Origin: Osmia lignaria lignaria
Lineage: Eukaryota; Arthropoda; Insecta; Hymenoptera; Megachilidae
Reading direction: 5' to 3'
NCBI RefSeq assembly: GCF_051020975.1
Contig: NC_135036.1
Coordinates: 7,564,001 to 7,628,000, forward strand
DNA length: 64,000 nucleotides
Shown here: positions 12,597-25,092 of the stretch, in pieces
Numbering within the stretch: the stretch's first letter is position 1
How the letters are laid out: each line of letters opens with the position of its first letter
Translations under genes and position numbers: made by a program
Notes under the pieces: model-generated
Told to the model about the DNA's origin: nothing
The model's input: the letters and a program-made list of their open reading frames with translations, nothing else
Databases searched by the model: none

Positions 12597-15500
12597 GTAC
12601 CACGGCTTATGCATGGAGTACACTTTCCTTTTTGTTTTTATTTCGTAGCTGATTTTCGCGAAACTGGCCCGAATTTTTCAGTAGATTGTATCAAGCATTC
12701 TTTATTCTTTTCTTATTATTTAACCCCCGTATGGCGAATGTTGGATTCAGGAGGCAGTTTATTAAATCTGCTTTTTATTGTGTTGGGATTCTAACTTGAG
12801 TGATGTTATAATGTTTTTAATAGAATTCTTCGAGTACAGTACGGTGCATGGTTGGCTTTTGTAGGGAAAATGACAATGTAAAGGGAGAAGGACCTTTATT
12901 ATTTTGACAAATTTTAATTTACTAATTAAATTTTTTCAAGTCTTACATCGCCACTTTTCCCTGGGGAAGTCTCCATGCTCGGTACTGTACTAAAGGAAGT
13001 CTACACTGCATTAGGGTTTACCTATGCTTTTGACCCAGCATACGCTATCCAAGGGTTAATTCTTAGTCTATCTTTCATTCTTTTTTTCTTTTTTTAATGT
13101 TTGATAGATAGTCTTTGTATTGTGACAGGTGAGTAATAAATTAGCGCCTTAGAGTTTCTTCTGTTCTGAGTTTTTTTTTCTTTTGGAGAAAAGCGTTGTG
13201 AAATAGGAAGGTTTGTTAGAAAGAATTTTAAGAATGAGGTATAGTTTCATGAAAATATTTATTTTCAAATCTTCAGTACAGTGTTAATTATTCTATTGGA
13301 AGGAATTAGAAGTTATTATCTATGTCTGTTAGGAAAGTGTTAATAGAAGCTCTTTACAAAATTGCCTGTAGGGCAATTATATTTTGTGCATGTCCGAATT
13401 AGAGCCTCTATTAGAACAAAGATTTTTTAATTATTTTGGGCAAAGTATATTTAGGTAGCAGTAGTTATTATACTTAGGTATTATATCGTTTATAACTCTA
13501 TTCAAAATCAAATATCATTAAATATTCTTCAAAGAAAGTTCGAGGGAATAGAATGAAGAAATTCGGACCATTTTCCGAAAGTTTCTAATGATTGTATATT
13601 TCAATTACGAATACACTGTCGAGCGCACTGACAGCTCTATTTATATTTATTTTTCTCCCTGTTTGTGATCAAAATTTCAATACGCTTTGTCTAATCTTGA
13701 AAGATGTATGCTGTGCAAACACGTTCCAAGTCACAAACCTTCTCTTTCTTCGTTTCACTTGCAATCTCACTGCAATTACTCTCATTAACCCTCTATGGAA
13801 TTTTGTCTCTAGATTTTATGGCATTCTCTTATTTTCAATTTTTTACAAATTAACTTGAAACTTTGAAATTTTTAGCTCTTATGTGAACTTTCATTCATTT
13901 AACCTTATTAATAATTTTTATAAATTTATTCTAGCAAATGTAGAGGGTTAATTACCATTGTATATATTACATATACATTTCAGCTTCTTCCTTCTGAACA
14001 CTGCTCGTTAATTTCAGAATTTTCTCGTTCAACCCTCGTGCATCGTTCAGATTTTAATATTTTATTCTATAAATATACAATGCTTTGAATACTTTCAATG
14101 GCTCCTAAATACAATGATTTATCAAAATCATTTTGGTCCAATTTTATTGAAACAATGCACGATGGTTAATTAATTTCGCTTATACTCGTTGGTATTTCGC
14201 AATGTTGCTCGTATCAGAGCTTATGTCTCGTGGTTTATTTGTTTGATCGCTTTTTCATTTGTTCTTCGATCATCAGCCACGAATCAAATAATGTTAAAAA
14301 GGGAGATTTAGATAAAGGATTATTTATTAATAATAAAATATATGAATATTCATTATAATAGAAAAGACGAGCCTGGATTTTGAATGACAGAATATCTGTT
14401 CGAGGATTAAAAATGATGCGAGCTTTGTGATGATTACAGGAATTATTTAAAATATTTTCCAAATTGAAAATATATCATTCGTGGTTGTTGACAATAGACA
14501 CGATCGATTCTTATGAATTAAATAATCCCATAAATAATGTTCTCTTTGCTGATCAATGAGGATAAAATTTTAATAACAAAAATATCATTTGTCCTGAACA
14601 GAAAGTTCAGAATGTAATATTGAATTCTCATCACGATTATTGTTTTATATTTTTCATAATAATTCTGTTCCATTCTTCAGAAAAATTGTCCATAGGCTCG
14701 TTTCAGATTCATAAATATTCAGCTTCGTAATATTTATTTGTCCACTTCATCTCGCATTACTCAATTACCGAGCTCGATTACCTAATTTTAATTGAAGCTT
14801 TATATATCATGGTTACAACTGACCCTGGATCATCAATGGCAAACATTCATTCACTTTATGAACAACGACATTATTTATGGGATAATCTAATGAATTCACC
14901 CTTCGAGAAACAACCCTAAAACGAACGTGACTGCACTGTTCCTTCTGGATCGCGATCCTCTCAACGCCTATGCTTACAGCAGCTTCAGATAAAAACCTCC
15001 TTGAAATAACGATGATCGCATCAACAGGAAGCGCAAAACAGAGATGGCAGTAGTTTTGCCAAAATCAGAGAATATTGTATGAAAATTGTTGCTGAAGAAA
15101 GAGCACGCGTGCTTCGTGCATCCCATTCTAATCTCCGTACGTCAGCACCTATTTCCCACGTGAAAAGCCTATGGTTATTGTACAAAATAATCATAAGTCA
15201 AGTGACAAATCGGTACTACGTTGATGGGGAGTTAGATCTGTGTAAAACTCTAAGCTTGCGCCGATGATGCATGTTGTGCTTAAGCGACTATCGAGGTGAT
15301 GGTATCATGCTATGGACAATGACTGGAAAGTTTTGTCTCCTGACCACGATAACGCGATATTTTTCTTTTCCATTTCTCCTTCCATATTTATTTCTTTATT
15401 TCCTTTCTTTGCCATATGATCTTTATGTTGTTTTAATGGTCACGTCGAATCTGCCGACAACACGGTAGATTGCTTGATATTACACATTGACTTTATTCTA

Positions 15501-16888
15501 ATTTTATTAGGGTGTTCCATAATAAATATCGATTTTCGATAATTAACTGGACTTTTTTTATTATGGGTCACAATTAGCGTATTAAATATATGATTCTTTT
15601 TAGCAGACCTAACTCTGTTTATATTCAAAAAGAATCAGGTCACTTCGGAATTATCAAAAATAAATTCTATGTGACAATGACTTTTTAAAATGTCTCTGGT
15701 ACCATTATTGACAAAAGGAAATTTGAAAAATTAAAACTCGACGTTTATTATGGAACGATCCCTTCGATAGTATAATTTTTCTCTCTCACTGTTCCGTCCA
15801 TCGTTTTTAATTTCTTCGTCGTCAGACTGGATATTGCTTTACTTTCCAGTCGGATGGATCTAACATTTTTTAATTAAACAGAATTATTTTCTTTTTACTT
15901 TCAGCTTGCGAAATAATCCCCTTTATTTTTCGATAATTGTGCAAATTGTCCCACATGAGATTTGTATTTTGTATCTCGAACGATACTGGATTTCCTGTTC
16001 CGTGAATACTAATTTTTCTTGTCATGTCAGCACACAGATACATAGACACACACGTACACACATAGCGTTATCGTAAACCGCAGTTGTATCGTACCACTTC
16101 CGCTCTGTTCGATAAACTTTTACCAGCTTTTCTAGCTTCTGCATTCGAACTGTTCGTTTCGCTTCCTCCCTCCATGTCTATTTGCCAAACCGATTAATTA
16201 ATAATGTCTGTTCTTACCGTCACTTTGCTCACTGCTGCCACGAAACGTTTTTTATTATTTTATTAATCGCGTGGTTTTTTCTATATTGTCTGTACTTTAA
16301 TATACACACAAGTCGCGGTGATCATCACGGACGTCTAACACGATTTCTTTACTCTTTTTTTTTTTTTTCTTTCATCGAATGAAAAGAAAAATTTCTTTCC
16401 CATATATCTTCAACTAAATTTCATTTTCAAGTACAAAACAGGAGCCACGGTTTTCTCTTTCTCACGGTCATCCACGATAAGTATGGCTGGTCTTTCTGAC
16501 GCGCTGATTAAATAAATAGGAACAGGGATGTTGTTATTATTTAGCGAAACAGCACAGACGAAAATGAGAAATGAAACGAATTTGTTGTACAACGACGAAC
16601 GTCTTCGTTTGGGAACGTCGCCGCCAGCTGCGTCATCGGCACAACTTTGACACACTACTATTATCACTGTTACCACCACCAGCTACCACTAATTATTAAC
16701 TGTTACTATTATTGGTACCACTACTATGACCTAGTTTTGTCGTAATCATCTTTCACCCTAAACATAATTGACCGTCTAATTATCCCTCGTTGTCCCCATA
16801 TCGTGTCCTATGAAAGTCCAACTATATAGACGCAACTCGTAACCTACTCCTTGAAACTAGTTGAAACCGATCCTTATCTTTGTTGCAG
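12597..16888 (+). other. mbl: mbl intron
   Basis: AT-rich sequence with no recognised coding exon. It contains a family D element (12834-12990) and scattered poly-T runs. Open frames such as 13592-13858 and 14235-14462 are low-complexity and look like chance. Confidence 0.55.
12834..12990. mobile_element. family D inverted-repeat element, copy 1
   Basis: The left end GTACAGTACGGTGCATGG and the right end CCATGCTCGGTACTGTAC are near-perfect inverted repeats, 157 bp overall. The family recurs at 21759-21971 and 30373-30526 with the same interior phrase (AAAATGRCAATGTA-like). Confidence 0.6.
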
Positions 16889-16930
16889 ATGGACATGAAG
16901 TCTGTCGGATCGTTCTACTACGAGAACTTT
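16889..16930 (+). CDS. mbl: muscleblind 42-nt microexon
   Basis: This exon encodes 14 residues, MDMKSVGSFYYENF, between a good tttgttgcag acceptor and a GTAAGT donor. It is phase 0-0, so inclusion or skipping leaves the frame intact. The peptide runs directly into AFPGMVPYKRP of the next exon, a block I recognise from insect muscleblind. Its small size and aromatic, Ser/Gly-rich content suggest a regulated cassette. Confidence 0.87.
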
Positions 16931-17091
16931 GTAAGTGCCGAATCTAAGCAATGAATCATTAATTCATGCAATATTTTTCATTCTATACGTTTATCAAGTT
17001 ACATTCATTTCATTAAAGTGAAACGATGAAGAACACGCATCTCATTCAGCTAATCGTTTAATTCGCGTTTCAACCTCGAACTACCTTTTCG

Positions 17092-17445
17092 TATACAGAC
17101 TGTTTCGAAACAGTGAATTGTTCACGTTGAGGGGAATTGAAAAATCTTGAATCATTTTCTAATTGGAAGTTTTATTTTTGAGATACAAGAACTGGGATAT
17201 TTCTTGATTGAGGCAACAGCTGATCAGGGAGTCACAGAAGATCACGTGTGAATATTTATTTAATAACTCTAGATGTTTCTTGATAATCAGATCTACTTAA
17301 ATCCTGAAGAAACTGCTAATCACTGTTAATAATTTATTCTCTATACGTGATCCTCAGAAATCTCATAGTCAATTTCAAAGACACAGTGGCTGATTGGAGA
17401 ATTGTAAAAGATTTTTCGATTTTCTCTTTAGAAACACCCTGTATA
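17092..17445. mobile_element. family B MITE, copy 3, within a short mbl intron
   Basis: The ends GTATACAGACTGTTTCGAAA and TTTAGAAACACCCTGTATA are inverted repeats. The element fills more than half of the 658-nt intron between the 42-nt microexon and the long terminal exon. Confidence 0.6.
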
Positions 17446-17588
17446 GAAGCCGAGACTAGCAAAAATATTTCTCTCTTTCATTTTTCATGGAAGAAAGAAA
17501 TCAAAGCTGACGCGTTTTCAAAGCCTCTTTATGAAAACGATTATAAGCGGTCCTGACGATTCTAAATTGTTGTTATTCTGTTTTACAG

Positions 17589-19100
17589 GCCTTCCCAGGA
17601 ATGGTTCCGTATAAACGACCGGCGTGCGACAAGTCCGGCATGCCGGTCTATCAGCCAACCGGCGCGACGACCTATCAACAGTTAATGCAGCTGCAGCAGC
17701 CGTTCGTGCCTGTGTCATGTGAGTACACTGGAACACCACCCCTACCCACCCAAACCTCTAACCAATCGGTCGTGCAACCCTCGAACGTGCAAAGCAACCA
17801 CCACGCGGTGGTGGTTCAGTCCTCCTCCTCCTCTCAGGGAACCGGCGGCGCGACAGTGAATAACTGCGCCGACGCCAACAATGGCGTGCTGATGGATCCC
17901 TGCAACAACCCGCCGCCACCACCTCCGACTGGCGAAAGTAACAGTAACAATAATAACGGCTCTAACAAGCAGTCGAATGCAACTCAGAATCACGAAGCCG
18001 AAAATACGCATAATTCCCCCGAATTGAATCACTCGAGTCCTTCGACGATCTCGCAGCAACAGCAGCATCAACAGCAACAGGCTCAACAGCAACAGCAGCA
18101 GGCCCAACAGCAGGCCCAACAACAGGCCCAACAACAGGCCCATCAACAGGCTCACCAACAGGCCCAACAGCAGGCCCAGCAGCAGCACCAGCAACAGTTA
18201 CAACAGCAGCAACAGCAACATCAGCAATCGATAGCTAATCAATTGGCATTGTCAGGTGCTAGCGTGCAGTCCGCAATGAGCCCGTTAACTTCGGTCGCAG
18301 GTATGACCTCGATGCCAGGTGTAGTAAATATGGCCTCGATGGCCTCGATGGCTTCCATGGCCTCCATGACGAACCATCCATCGATCACCAACATGGCATC
18401 GATGTCGAACTATAACGCTTCGAACATGGCTAGCTTGAACATGCTGAACAGCCTGGGCATGGCGTCTGGTCTGCCTGCTCACCTAGACCCAGCCGCCCTT
18501 GCTAAAGAGATGGCCCAGAAGAACTACGCGAAGGCCATCAAACTGTCTCAGGCGTCCCAGTCGTACGGTATCAATCAGCTAACAGCTCTGAATTACACAG
18601 GTGTTGCTCTGAACAAGCAGGCCCTGGTGAATCCTGCCGGGGCAGGTAACCCGGCGGTGGCTGGATTACAAGCAACGGCAACTACCCCCAGACAGGTGAT
18701 CCCGAACCTGGCCGGTATTCCTGGCGCATTGACGTCACCGTTGTCCGCTGGAATCTTGGCATACTCCCGGCCACCGGCCGGCACCCCGATTAATCCTTAT
18801 TCCCTGATGAGACAAAACATCCTGCCGAATCCTTACGCCTCGATACCGACCGTTCCTGGCGCTGCCGCTGCCGCAGCGGCCGCAGCTGCCGTGCAGGGCA
18901 GCCCTTACGTACAGAACCCATACACGGTGCTGCCAGGTGTTGCCAGTGTTCCCGGTGGAGTCGCCACCGCCGGGGTACCGGGTGTCCCACAGATACCGCA
19001 GATTCCTAACGCGGCCACGATCGCCGCGCAACCTCAGGTCGCCATTCCGGTCAGTTCTGGGGTGATCATGCAACCGTATAAAAAAATGAAAACCTCGTAA
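17589..19100 (+). CDS. mbl: muscleblind long terminal exon (Gln/Ala-rich C-terminus)
   Basis: This 1512-nt exon follows a ttttacag acceptor in phase 0 and ends at a TAA at 19098-19100, giving 503 residues. It begins AFPGMVPYKRPACDKSGMPV, the conserved muscleblind block, followed by YQQLMQLQQPFVPVSCEY. It continues with a Ser/Asn-rich linker, a Q/QA/QH tract (about 18046-18228), a Met-Ala-Ser repeat (about 18300-18440), and a conserved stretch with AKAIKLSQASQSYG. A poly-Ala run (about 18860-18892) precedes a proline/glycine-rich end closing MQPYKKMKTS, a possible nuclear signal. With the three upstream exons the window encodes 644 residues of this isoform. An internal donor, T|GTGAGT at 17718/17719, allows an alternative end. 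Long antisense frames under this exon are shadows of the CAG/GCC repeats. Confidence 0.93.
   Translation, partial: AFPGMVPYKRPACDKSGMPVYQPTGATTYQQLMQLQQPFVPVSCEYTGTPPLPTQTSNQSVVQPSNVQSNHHAVVVQSSSSSQGTGGATVNNCADANNGVLMDPCNNPPPPPPTGESNSNNNNGSNKQSNATQNHEAENTHNSPELNHSSPSTISQQQQHQQQQAQQQQQQAQQQAQQQAQQQAHQQAHQQAQQQAQQQHQQQLQQQQQQHQQSIANQLALSGASVQSAMSPLTSVAGMTSMPGVVNMASMASMASMASMTNHPSITNMASMSNYNASNMASLNMLNSLGMASGLPAHLDPAALAKEMAQKNYAKAIKLSQASQSYGINQLTALNYTGVALNKQALVNPAGAGNPAVAGLQATATTPRQVIPNLAGIPGALTSPLSAGILAYSRPPAGTPINPYSLMRQNILPNPYASIPTVPGAAAAAAAAAAVQGSPYVQNPYTVLPGVASVPGGVATAGVPGVPQIPQIPNAATIAAQPQVAIPVSSGVIMQPYKKMKTS
18046..18228 (+). repeat. mbl: CAG/CAA-GCC coding repeat (polyQ/QA tract) in mbl
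   Basis: An imperfect triplet array of CAG and CAA interrupted by GCC, CAT and CAC codons encodes a Gln-rich tract with regular QAQQ spacing. Mixed CAG/CAA use and interruptions suggest a fairly stable repeat maintained as protein sequence. Confidence 0.85.
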
Positions 19101-20661
19101 ACGAAACATTGCCCTGTTGATGGGGGGAGGCTCGCCAAAGGCACCCCTCCCATCATCGAGAGCGTTCTGGTTCCTTCTTCTGGCTGTTCTACGTTCTCTC
19201 TTTCGATTCGTGAACGTTGCGCGTCGTTCTTTTCCTGCCCCCCCCCGTCGCTTGTTCAGCGATACGTTCCGACGCTTCGATGTGTTACTTTCTTCGATTA
19301 CTTCATCGAATTTCTTTCGCCGAGAAGTAGCGTTTTAATGATGCTAGGAATTGTTCGCGATGAACGAGACGGGCGCCGCGTTCCTGTCCACGAAAGAGGA
19401 AGTGTCTAGTGAACGGGATTTGAGAAACGAAAGATTGAAATTAAAAAAGAAAAAGAGGGGGGAGATTAACAAGCAGGCATACAAGCATACAAGAGTTTCG
19501 AAAATAGATTCGTTTTCTAGTCAGACATTGTCGGTGAACAGTGCCTTATTGAACCCGATTCCACTTGGAGCGTTTCGAACCTAATCTAACGAAGGATGTA
19601 TAACTACCCAGAAACCATTGAATTTTCCTCGTTTTATCCTTTCGTTGCGACAATAATTCGATCGAGCATACACTCTCGATTTGATGTGCCCTTCTTTCTG
19701 TTATATCAACAGACGAATATTCGTTTCGCGCTGCACAAACGATCGGGAATTACATTTCGATCGCTGTTATTTTCTTTTCTTCAACTAATTTTCCTCTACC
19801 ACGTTTTTCTTTCCTTAGGTTGTAGAAAATTTTATCTCGTCACCGCCGGTTGACGATAATCATTTTAAGTTTGTTGAAATTTCTATCGCAATCCCGCGAC
19901 CGTGTTTTACCTTTGTTTCGGATGTTTATTCTGATTGTTATAATGTCGTCGAGAAACGAAAAGAAGAAATCGTTCCTTCCGAAAGTTTTGTCGGCCTGTT
20001 TATTGAAATTTCTTCGTTTGTTCCCTGTGTTAAGATGGACGGAAACGATTCTCGGCCTAAGTCACGTACTTGCCTACTAATCATAGAGTTTCTATTGTCT
20101 TGGTCAGTCGTTTAAGTCCATTCTTAGTCGGTATCTTGTTGTATAAATATAGAAGTTATACGGTACAGTGCGCGCACACATAGTCCATTTTATTTTATTC
20201 GCTTATTGTTCGTTTATCGTTTTCTTTTTTCTTTTGTTAGATTTTAATTTTTATCATTTAACGTAGGCTACTCTTAAAGAGACACCGATGGAAGGGGTCA
20301 GAGAAAGATAGAAGGTTTAATACTTTTTACGAGATTGACACTTTTTAAATGTGTTTTATATCGTCCGGAGGCTTCTCTTCTCGTTTTGACATCGCGCACA
20401 CACACGCGGTGTCGTTAATTTTTAATCCGATAACGTTTTTCGATCTCTGCCCTTTCCTCCTTAGTTTTAGAGACTAGCTAAACTGTAACGTATGTTTCCT
20501 ATGAACACCTTGCACATCGATGATGATGTTAAAAAAAAAAGTGAAGATAAACGTCATCGTTTGTTCGGCCTCTTAATTCGTACAATGAACGGTACACGCA
20601 TAAATTGTAGTGTAGGGGCTATAGCCTCCTAGTACTATGTATGTATACATAGATATACACG

Positions 20662-20976
20662 GTACAGGGTGTTCCAAAAGCAGTGCAACCTGAAAAACGA
20701 GTAAAAATTATGGAAATATGACTTATATTGTAAAATTATTAATTTTTCATTATAATTAGGATATAATTAGAATAATACGTACTTTTAACAATTTTATTTT
20801 ATTTTATTTGAAAGTTTTTAAAACTCTAAATATATGTAGTTATATAATATATGTTTCAATGTTGTTTTTTAACTAGTTTTCAATTTATAATTAAGAAAAT
20901 TAATTTGAAAGATTCGTTCTATAATTTGGACTTGCATCTTGGATATAGAATCAGCCCCTTTTGCCACGCCCTGTAC
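20662..20976. mobile_element. family B MITE, copy 4
   Basis: The ends GTACAGGGTGTTCCAAAAG and CTTTTGCCACGCCCTGTAC are inverted repeats 315 bp apart. The interior is AT-rich without coding capacity. It may be transcribed as part of a long mbl 3' UTR. Confidence 0.6.
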
Positions 20977-21758
20977 GTAACCACATACGTACACACGAAT
21001 ATATACATACATACACGTACGAGAACCTCCATAAACATTTATATATATATATATATATATTTATTTATCTATAATATGTAATAGCGTGTGAAAGATAGAG
21101 GTATCCTATAATTGTCCTACAAGGATTCAATTCGGGGGAGTTTATTGCACATGCAGTGAACCTTGTCAATTGCGATACATGAGCTTACGCATTTAACCGG
21201 AAAAAAAGAGAAATGAAACGGAACGAGAACAGACGATAAAAGAAAGAGAAAAAAAAAATAATAAAATAATGCATTTTAAAACAAGATCAGAGAGGAGAGA
21301 GGAAGATGGAAGACGGAGAAACGTTCCCCTCCAAAAAATGAAAACGAATACCAGAACGAAAAGAGTTCACTAATTAAACGGCATACAATCGCACAATAAA
21401 CCTTCAAGATAATACACAGGCATACATAAAGATATATATACACATATGCGTCTTAAAGTAACGAATATTTGTGTACTACGAAGCGAGCGAGACGGAAGAT
21501 ATGTCCCCGGGAGCGATAAATGTACGAAGCTGTAAGATAAGAAAAAAGTTAGGAATAATCTTTACGTTCTGCGTAACCGTACACGTGTGTGCCAGTGATT
21601 TGAATAATAGTAGCTAACAATGAAGAAGAATAACACGTGTACACGTATATTATATTTAAATGTATTATAACTACTATACATACCTATATACATATATATA
21701 TAAATATATTTACACATGTGTTGATGTGTGTGTGCTTGTCGCTTGAATACGCGTATGT

Positions 21759-21971
21759 GTACAGTACCGAGCATAGTATACTTCCCTAAAGAAACTGGCA
21801 ATATAGAAGGCTCCATCACTCGCCATATAAATTTGGAACAAAATTAATATAATTTATAATCATTCAAATTTAATATATTAAATATAATTTTCTCCATTAA
21901 CGTGCGAGTAATAAAGCCTTCTATGGTGCTATTTTTTTTTTTTTTTAAAGCTACTTTGTTCGACACTGTAC
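21759..21971. mobile_element. family D inverted-repeat element, copy 2
   Basis: It begins GTACAGTACCGAGCAT and ends near CGACACTGTAC. The interior carries an inverted pair around the phrase GAAGGCTCCAT and AAAGCCTTCTAT, so the RNA could fold back. Confidence 0.5.
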
Positions 21972-24945
21972 ACCCACGCATTATCGTTCACTGGTACGTA
22001 CAGTGATGAGAAAGAACACCATAGAAACTTAGGAAAGATTTATCAGAGGCAAAGGCGAGATTGAAAGGCAGCCTCCTCATCCGAATCGCGAAACACACAC
22101 ATAATCACACACGGCACAGCTGGGTGGTGTCCGGACACGCACAAAACGTCGAGCACGTGGTTTCCTTATTTTTTAACGTTGTTCACGGGAAATACCGTCT
22201 TCCATAGCGACAGAATTTGCATAGACATTTACGGAGCGATTGCCTTTTAATCTCGTACTGAAGATAGAGGTTCCTCGGTAGGGTAAATTGTCGCATTCAT
22301 ACACACATACACACACGTTTTAACATATACGGTTGGTAAATTACTTCGAATGGCCTCCTGGAGTACAACAGACACACACATGTTATAAGCGTTTCTGAGG
22401 AGCCACACATACATACACCGAACTGACGAATTCATCATTCCTCGGTTCCATTGTTCACACATGTACGTACACTATCGAGAGGGTGGCTGGTTTTTTCTCT
22501 TAGATTCCCATCGGAACCCTGGAACTGCATCTTCATTTTCGTTGGGAAATTTTCTCCTCTTCTAGGAACGTTCATCTGAACGCCTTCGAGTCCAGGTTTG
22601 TTAACCAAAATTAGGTGAATCCTTAAATGAAATCATTAAGAACTAGCACTTCTTCGAGAACGTCGGTCCGAGTAGGTTTACTCGATCGGGCTCGAACGTG
22701 AAAATTCCACCAAAAGAACATGCAGTCCTGCGTTTTCCGTACGGCATCGATCGAAAAACAGCGGAAGTGCCTTCCCCCCGCACTCGTACACCGTTGTACA
22801 CGAAACGATCCACGTGTACCATAGTACACGATGGAGTAACACGAGAGAGAGAGAGAGAAAGAAAGAGAGAGAGATACGTTAAGAGAGCACCTACGTTTAA
22901 TATGCCTACATGATAATTATATTTATATTTAAAATACGATGAAAAATGAAAGATAAACGTAAATCGTACGTATTATTAGTGTTGTGTACGGATGTCGTGC
23001 AACCTCGCGTGTTGGCCTAAAACATTACAGAACTGTTCTCTTCTTCTTCTTCTTTTTTCTTTTTTTTTTTAAAGAAAAATTACAAACGTGTAGGACACGT
23101 TTATCATTTTCCATACCGATGATAAAATTCGCATCGTACACGCGTGTTGCACGGTGTCTATGGTATTGGGTACCCGCGAGACGATGAGATTCACCCTGAA
23201 AGAAATAGAACACGTCGTCCATTTTCCAATATTCGAAGAAGATAAAAAATAATGAACGAATTAAACAGTACCGATATAGTTAGTGATACATACATTACAT
23301 TACATTGCATAAATATATATATATTATTATTATTATTATTGAATATATATATATATATATATTTATATGAAATTAATAATTAGCCGTGTGTAGTCTGCGC
23401 TGTCGACTTAAAAAGAGAGAAAGAAAAGAGACGCTGTTTTAGTAACTGAGAGAACGAATGAAATGGAACGATGATGCAAATGAGTCTTCGAGGTCCCGAA
23501 TGCGTTTTTTTGCGCGTGCACGCTCACGGGGTTTGTCAAGGAGTCAGCCAGTATTTGTAATAATAATGCTTGAGAAATGCATGAATATTTGTTTTATTAA
23601 TGCTTCTTATTTCATCTCTTTCTATTGAAATGAAAACTTCCCAAACGAACTTGCTAATCCTTTGTAATATATATGATATAGCGATATATATATATTCAAA
23701 CAGAGTAATATATATAATATATACACGTGATTGTATATACATATATATATTACGCAAATTATTGCTCACAATTTTTAGCCTCGCTTCCTGCTTCCCTTGT
23801 TTTTAATATCCTTTCGACAATCTGTTCGACTTGGTGCTTGTATCGTAACTTTTTTAAAAATATTTATCTATGTTTTTTATTAATATTTTTCTTTTCTTTT
23901 CAGTCATTGAATCGAAATAATTGTCAACAACGATGATGTTATAATTTTCATTTTCTTTCTTTTTTTTTTTTTAGCAATTTTCGTGAACCCGTTACTTTGA
24001 TTTTGTACAATTATTTTTGTTACATTTTGTTGGAAATAAGACGCGCACCTAGCCGACGCCAAGCACACGGTCATTTCTAAAACCTTGTAGATGTTAGCCG
24101 CTTTTTTATTACGACGAACGCCATAAGAACGAGCGTACGACTCGCTATCTGTTTTCTTCTATTTTCTATTCTACCTCTTTCTCGTGTCTTTTGACCGTAA
24201 GATTATGTATTATACAGGATATCCCATTTGTCGCTTCATCGTTTTGAATGTTTTTCCAGGTTTCAAGGATTTCATTGAACGTTTCTTGTGAAATTTCTTT
24301 TCCAACGACTGATCATTGAAGTATTTTTCCTTCTTTTCTTTTCTTTTCTTTTTTTTTTTCGTTAAGGATATCGTTTCGTTAGGAACGTTTGTTTGAAATG
24401 TATAAAGGGGATACGTTTAAAACGATGAAGTCGAGTGGAGTGGACTGTATATGTATTTTCAACATTTTTCGTCTCTACCACAGCTTCTCCTGCGCTTTAG
24501 TTGCGAAATTCGGAGGCACGGAGTGATATTTAGGTATTATTAACTGTATATCTCGTCGTGTCAATATCCATCATTCCTCGTCCAATGATTTTACCAACAA
24601 TCGCCACATTAGACATCCCATCTCCTCTCTTACGTGTTTACTAATAATTTCTGCGAAGAAGGTCGATGATATTGTACATTTAACAAATGTTTTTATCCAG
24701 CAAGTAGATCAATAGTGAAATCGATGTTTCTTAATCAATTATGAAAATTTCAGTTTCCATATTTTGGCTCAGTAATAAGTTTCGACGAACTTGGTAATTT
24801 CTATAATTTAACACGAGTTCGGTTATTCTGCTGTTAAATTAGAATGATCAAAGTTTAATACAATCCAAGTAAACCATTTAACTTAAAGCGATTAGAGTTT
24901 AGTGGAATATTCAGCGATGGTAATTATATTAGTAACACGGTTGTA

Positions 24946-25092
24946 TTAACCCTCGACCATCGGAATCTGGGTCAATCGCGACCCTGACTTACAAAACATA
25001 TACTAGAATATAATCATTTTTAAACGGAAAAATTTCATAGAAAATTAAATTAAAATTGAGGCTCTCTCCATGGTCCGCCGTTCGAGGGTTAA
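24946..25092. mobile_element. family C element, copy with both ends
   Basis: A 147-bp element bounded by TTAACCCTCGACCATCGG and CCGCCGTTCGAGGGTTAA, an imperfect terminal inverted repeat. It contains the conserved core CTCTCTCCATGGTCCGCC. TTAA at both ends would fit a TTAA target site (piggyBac-like), but that is inference from the ends alone. Confidence 0.55.

Noticed and set aside
17742..19109. Antisense ORFs of 150 and 124 codons under the mbl terminal exon
   Set aside because: They are Leu-rich or Arg-rich shadows of CAG/GCC codons on the sense strand.
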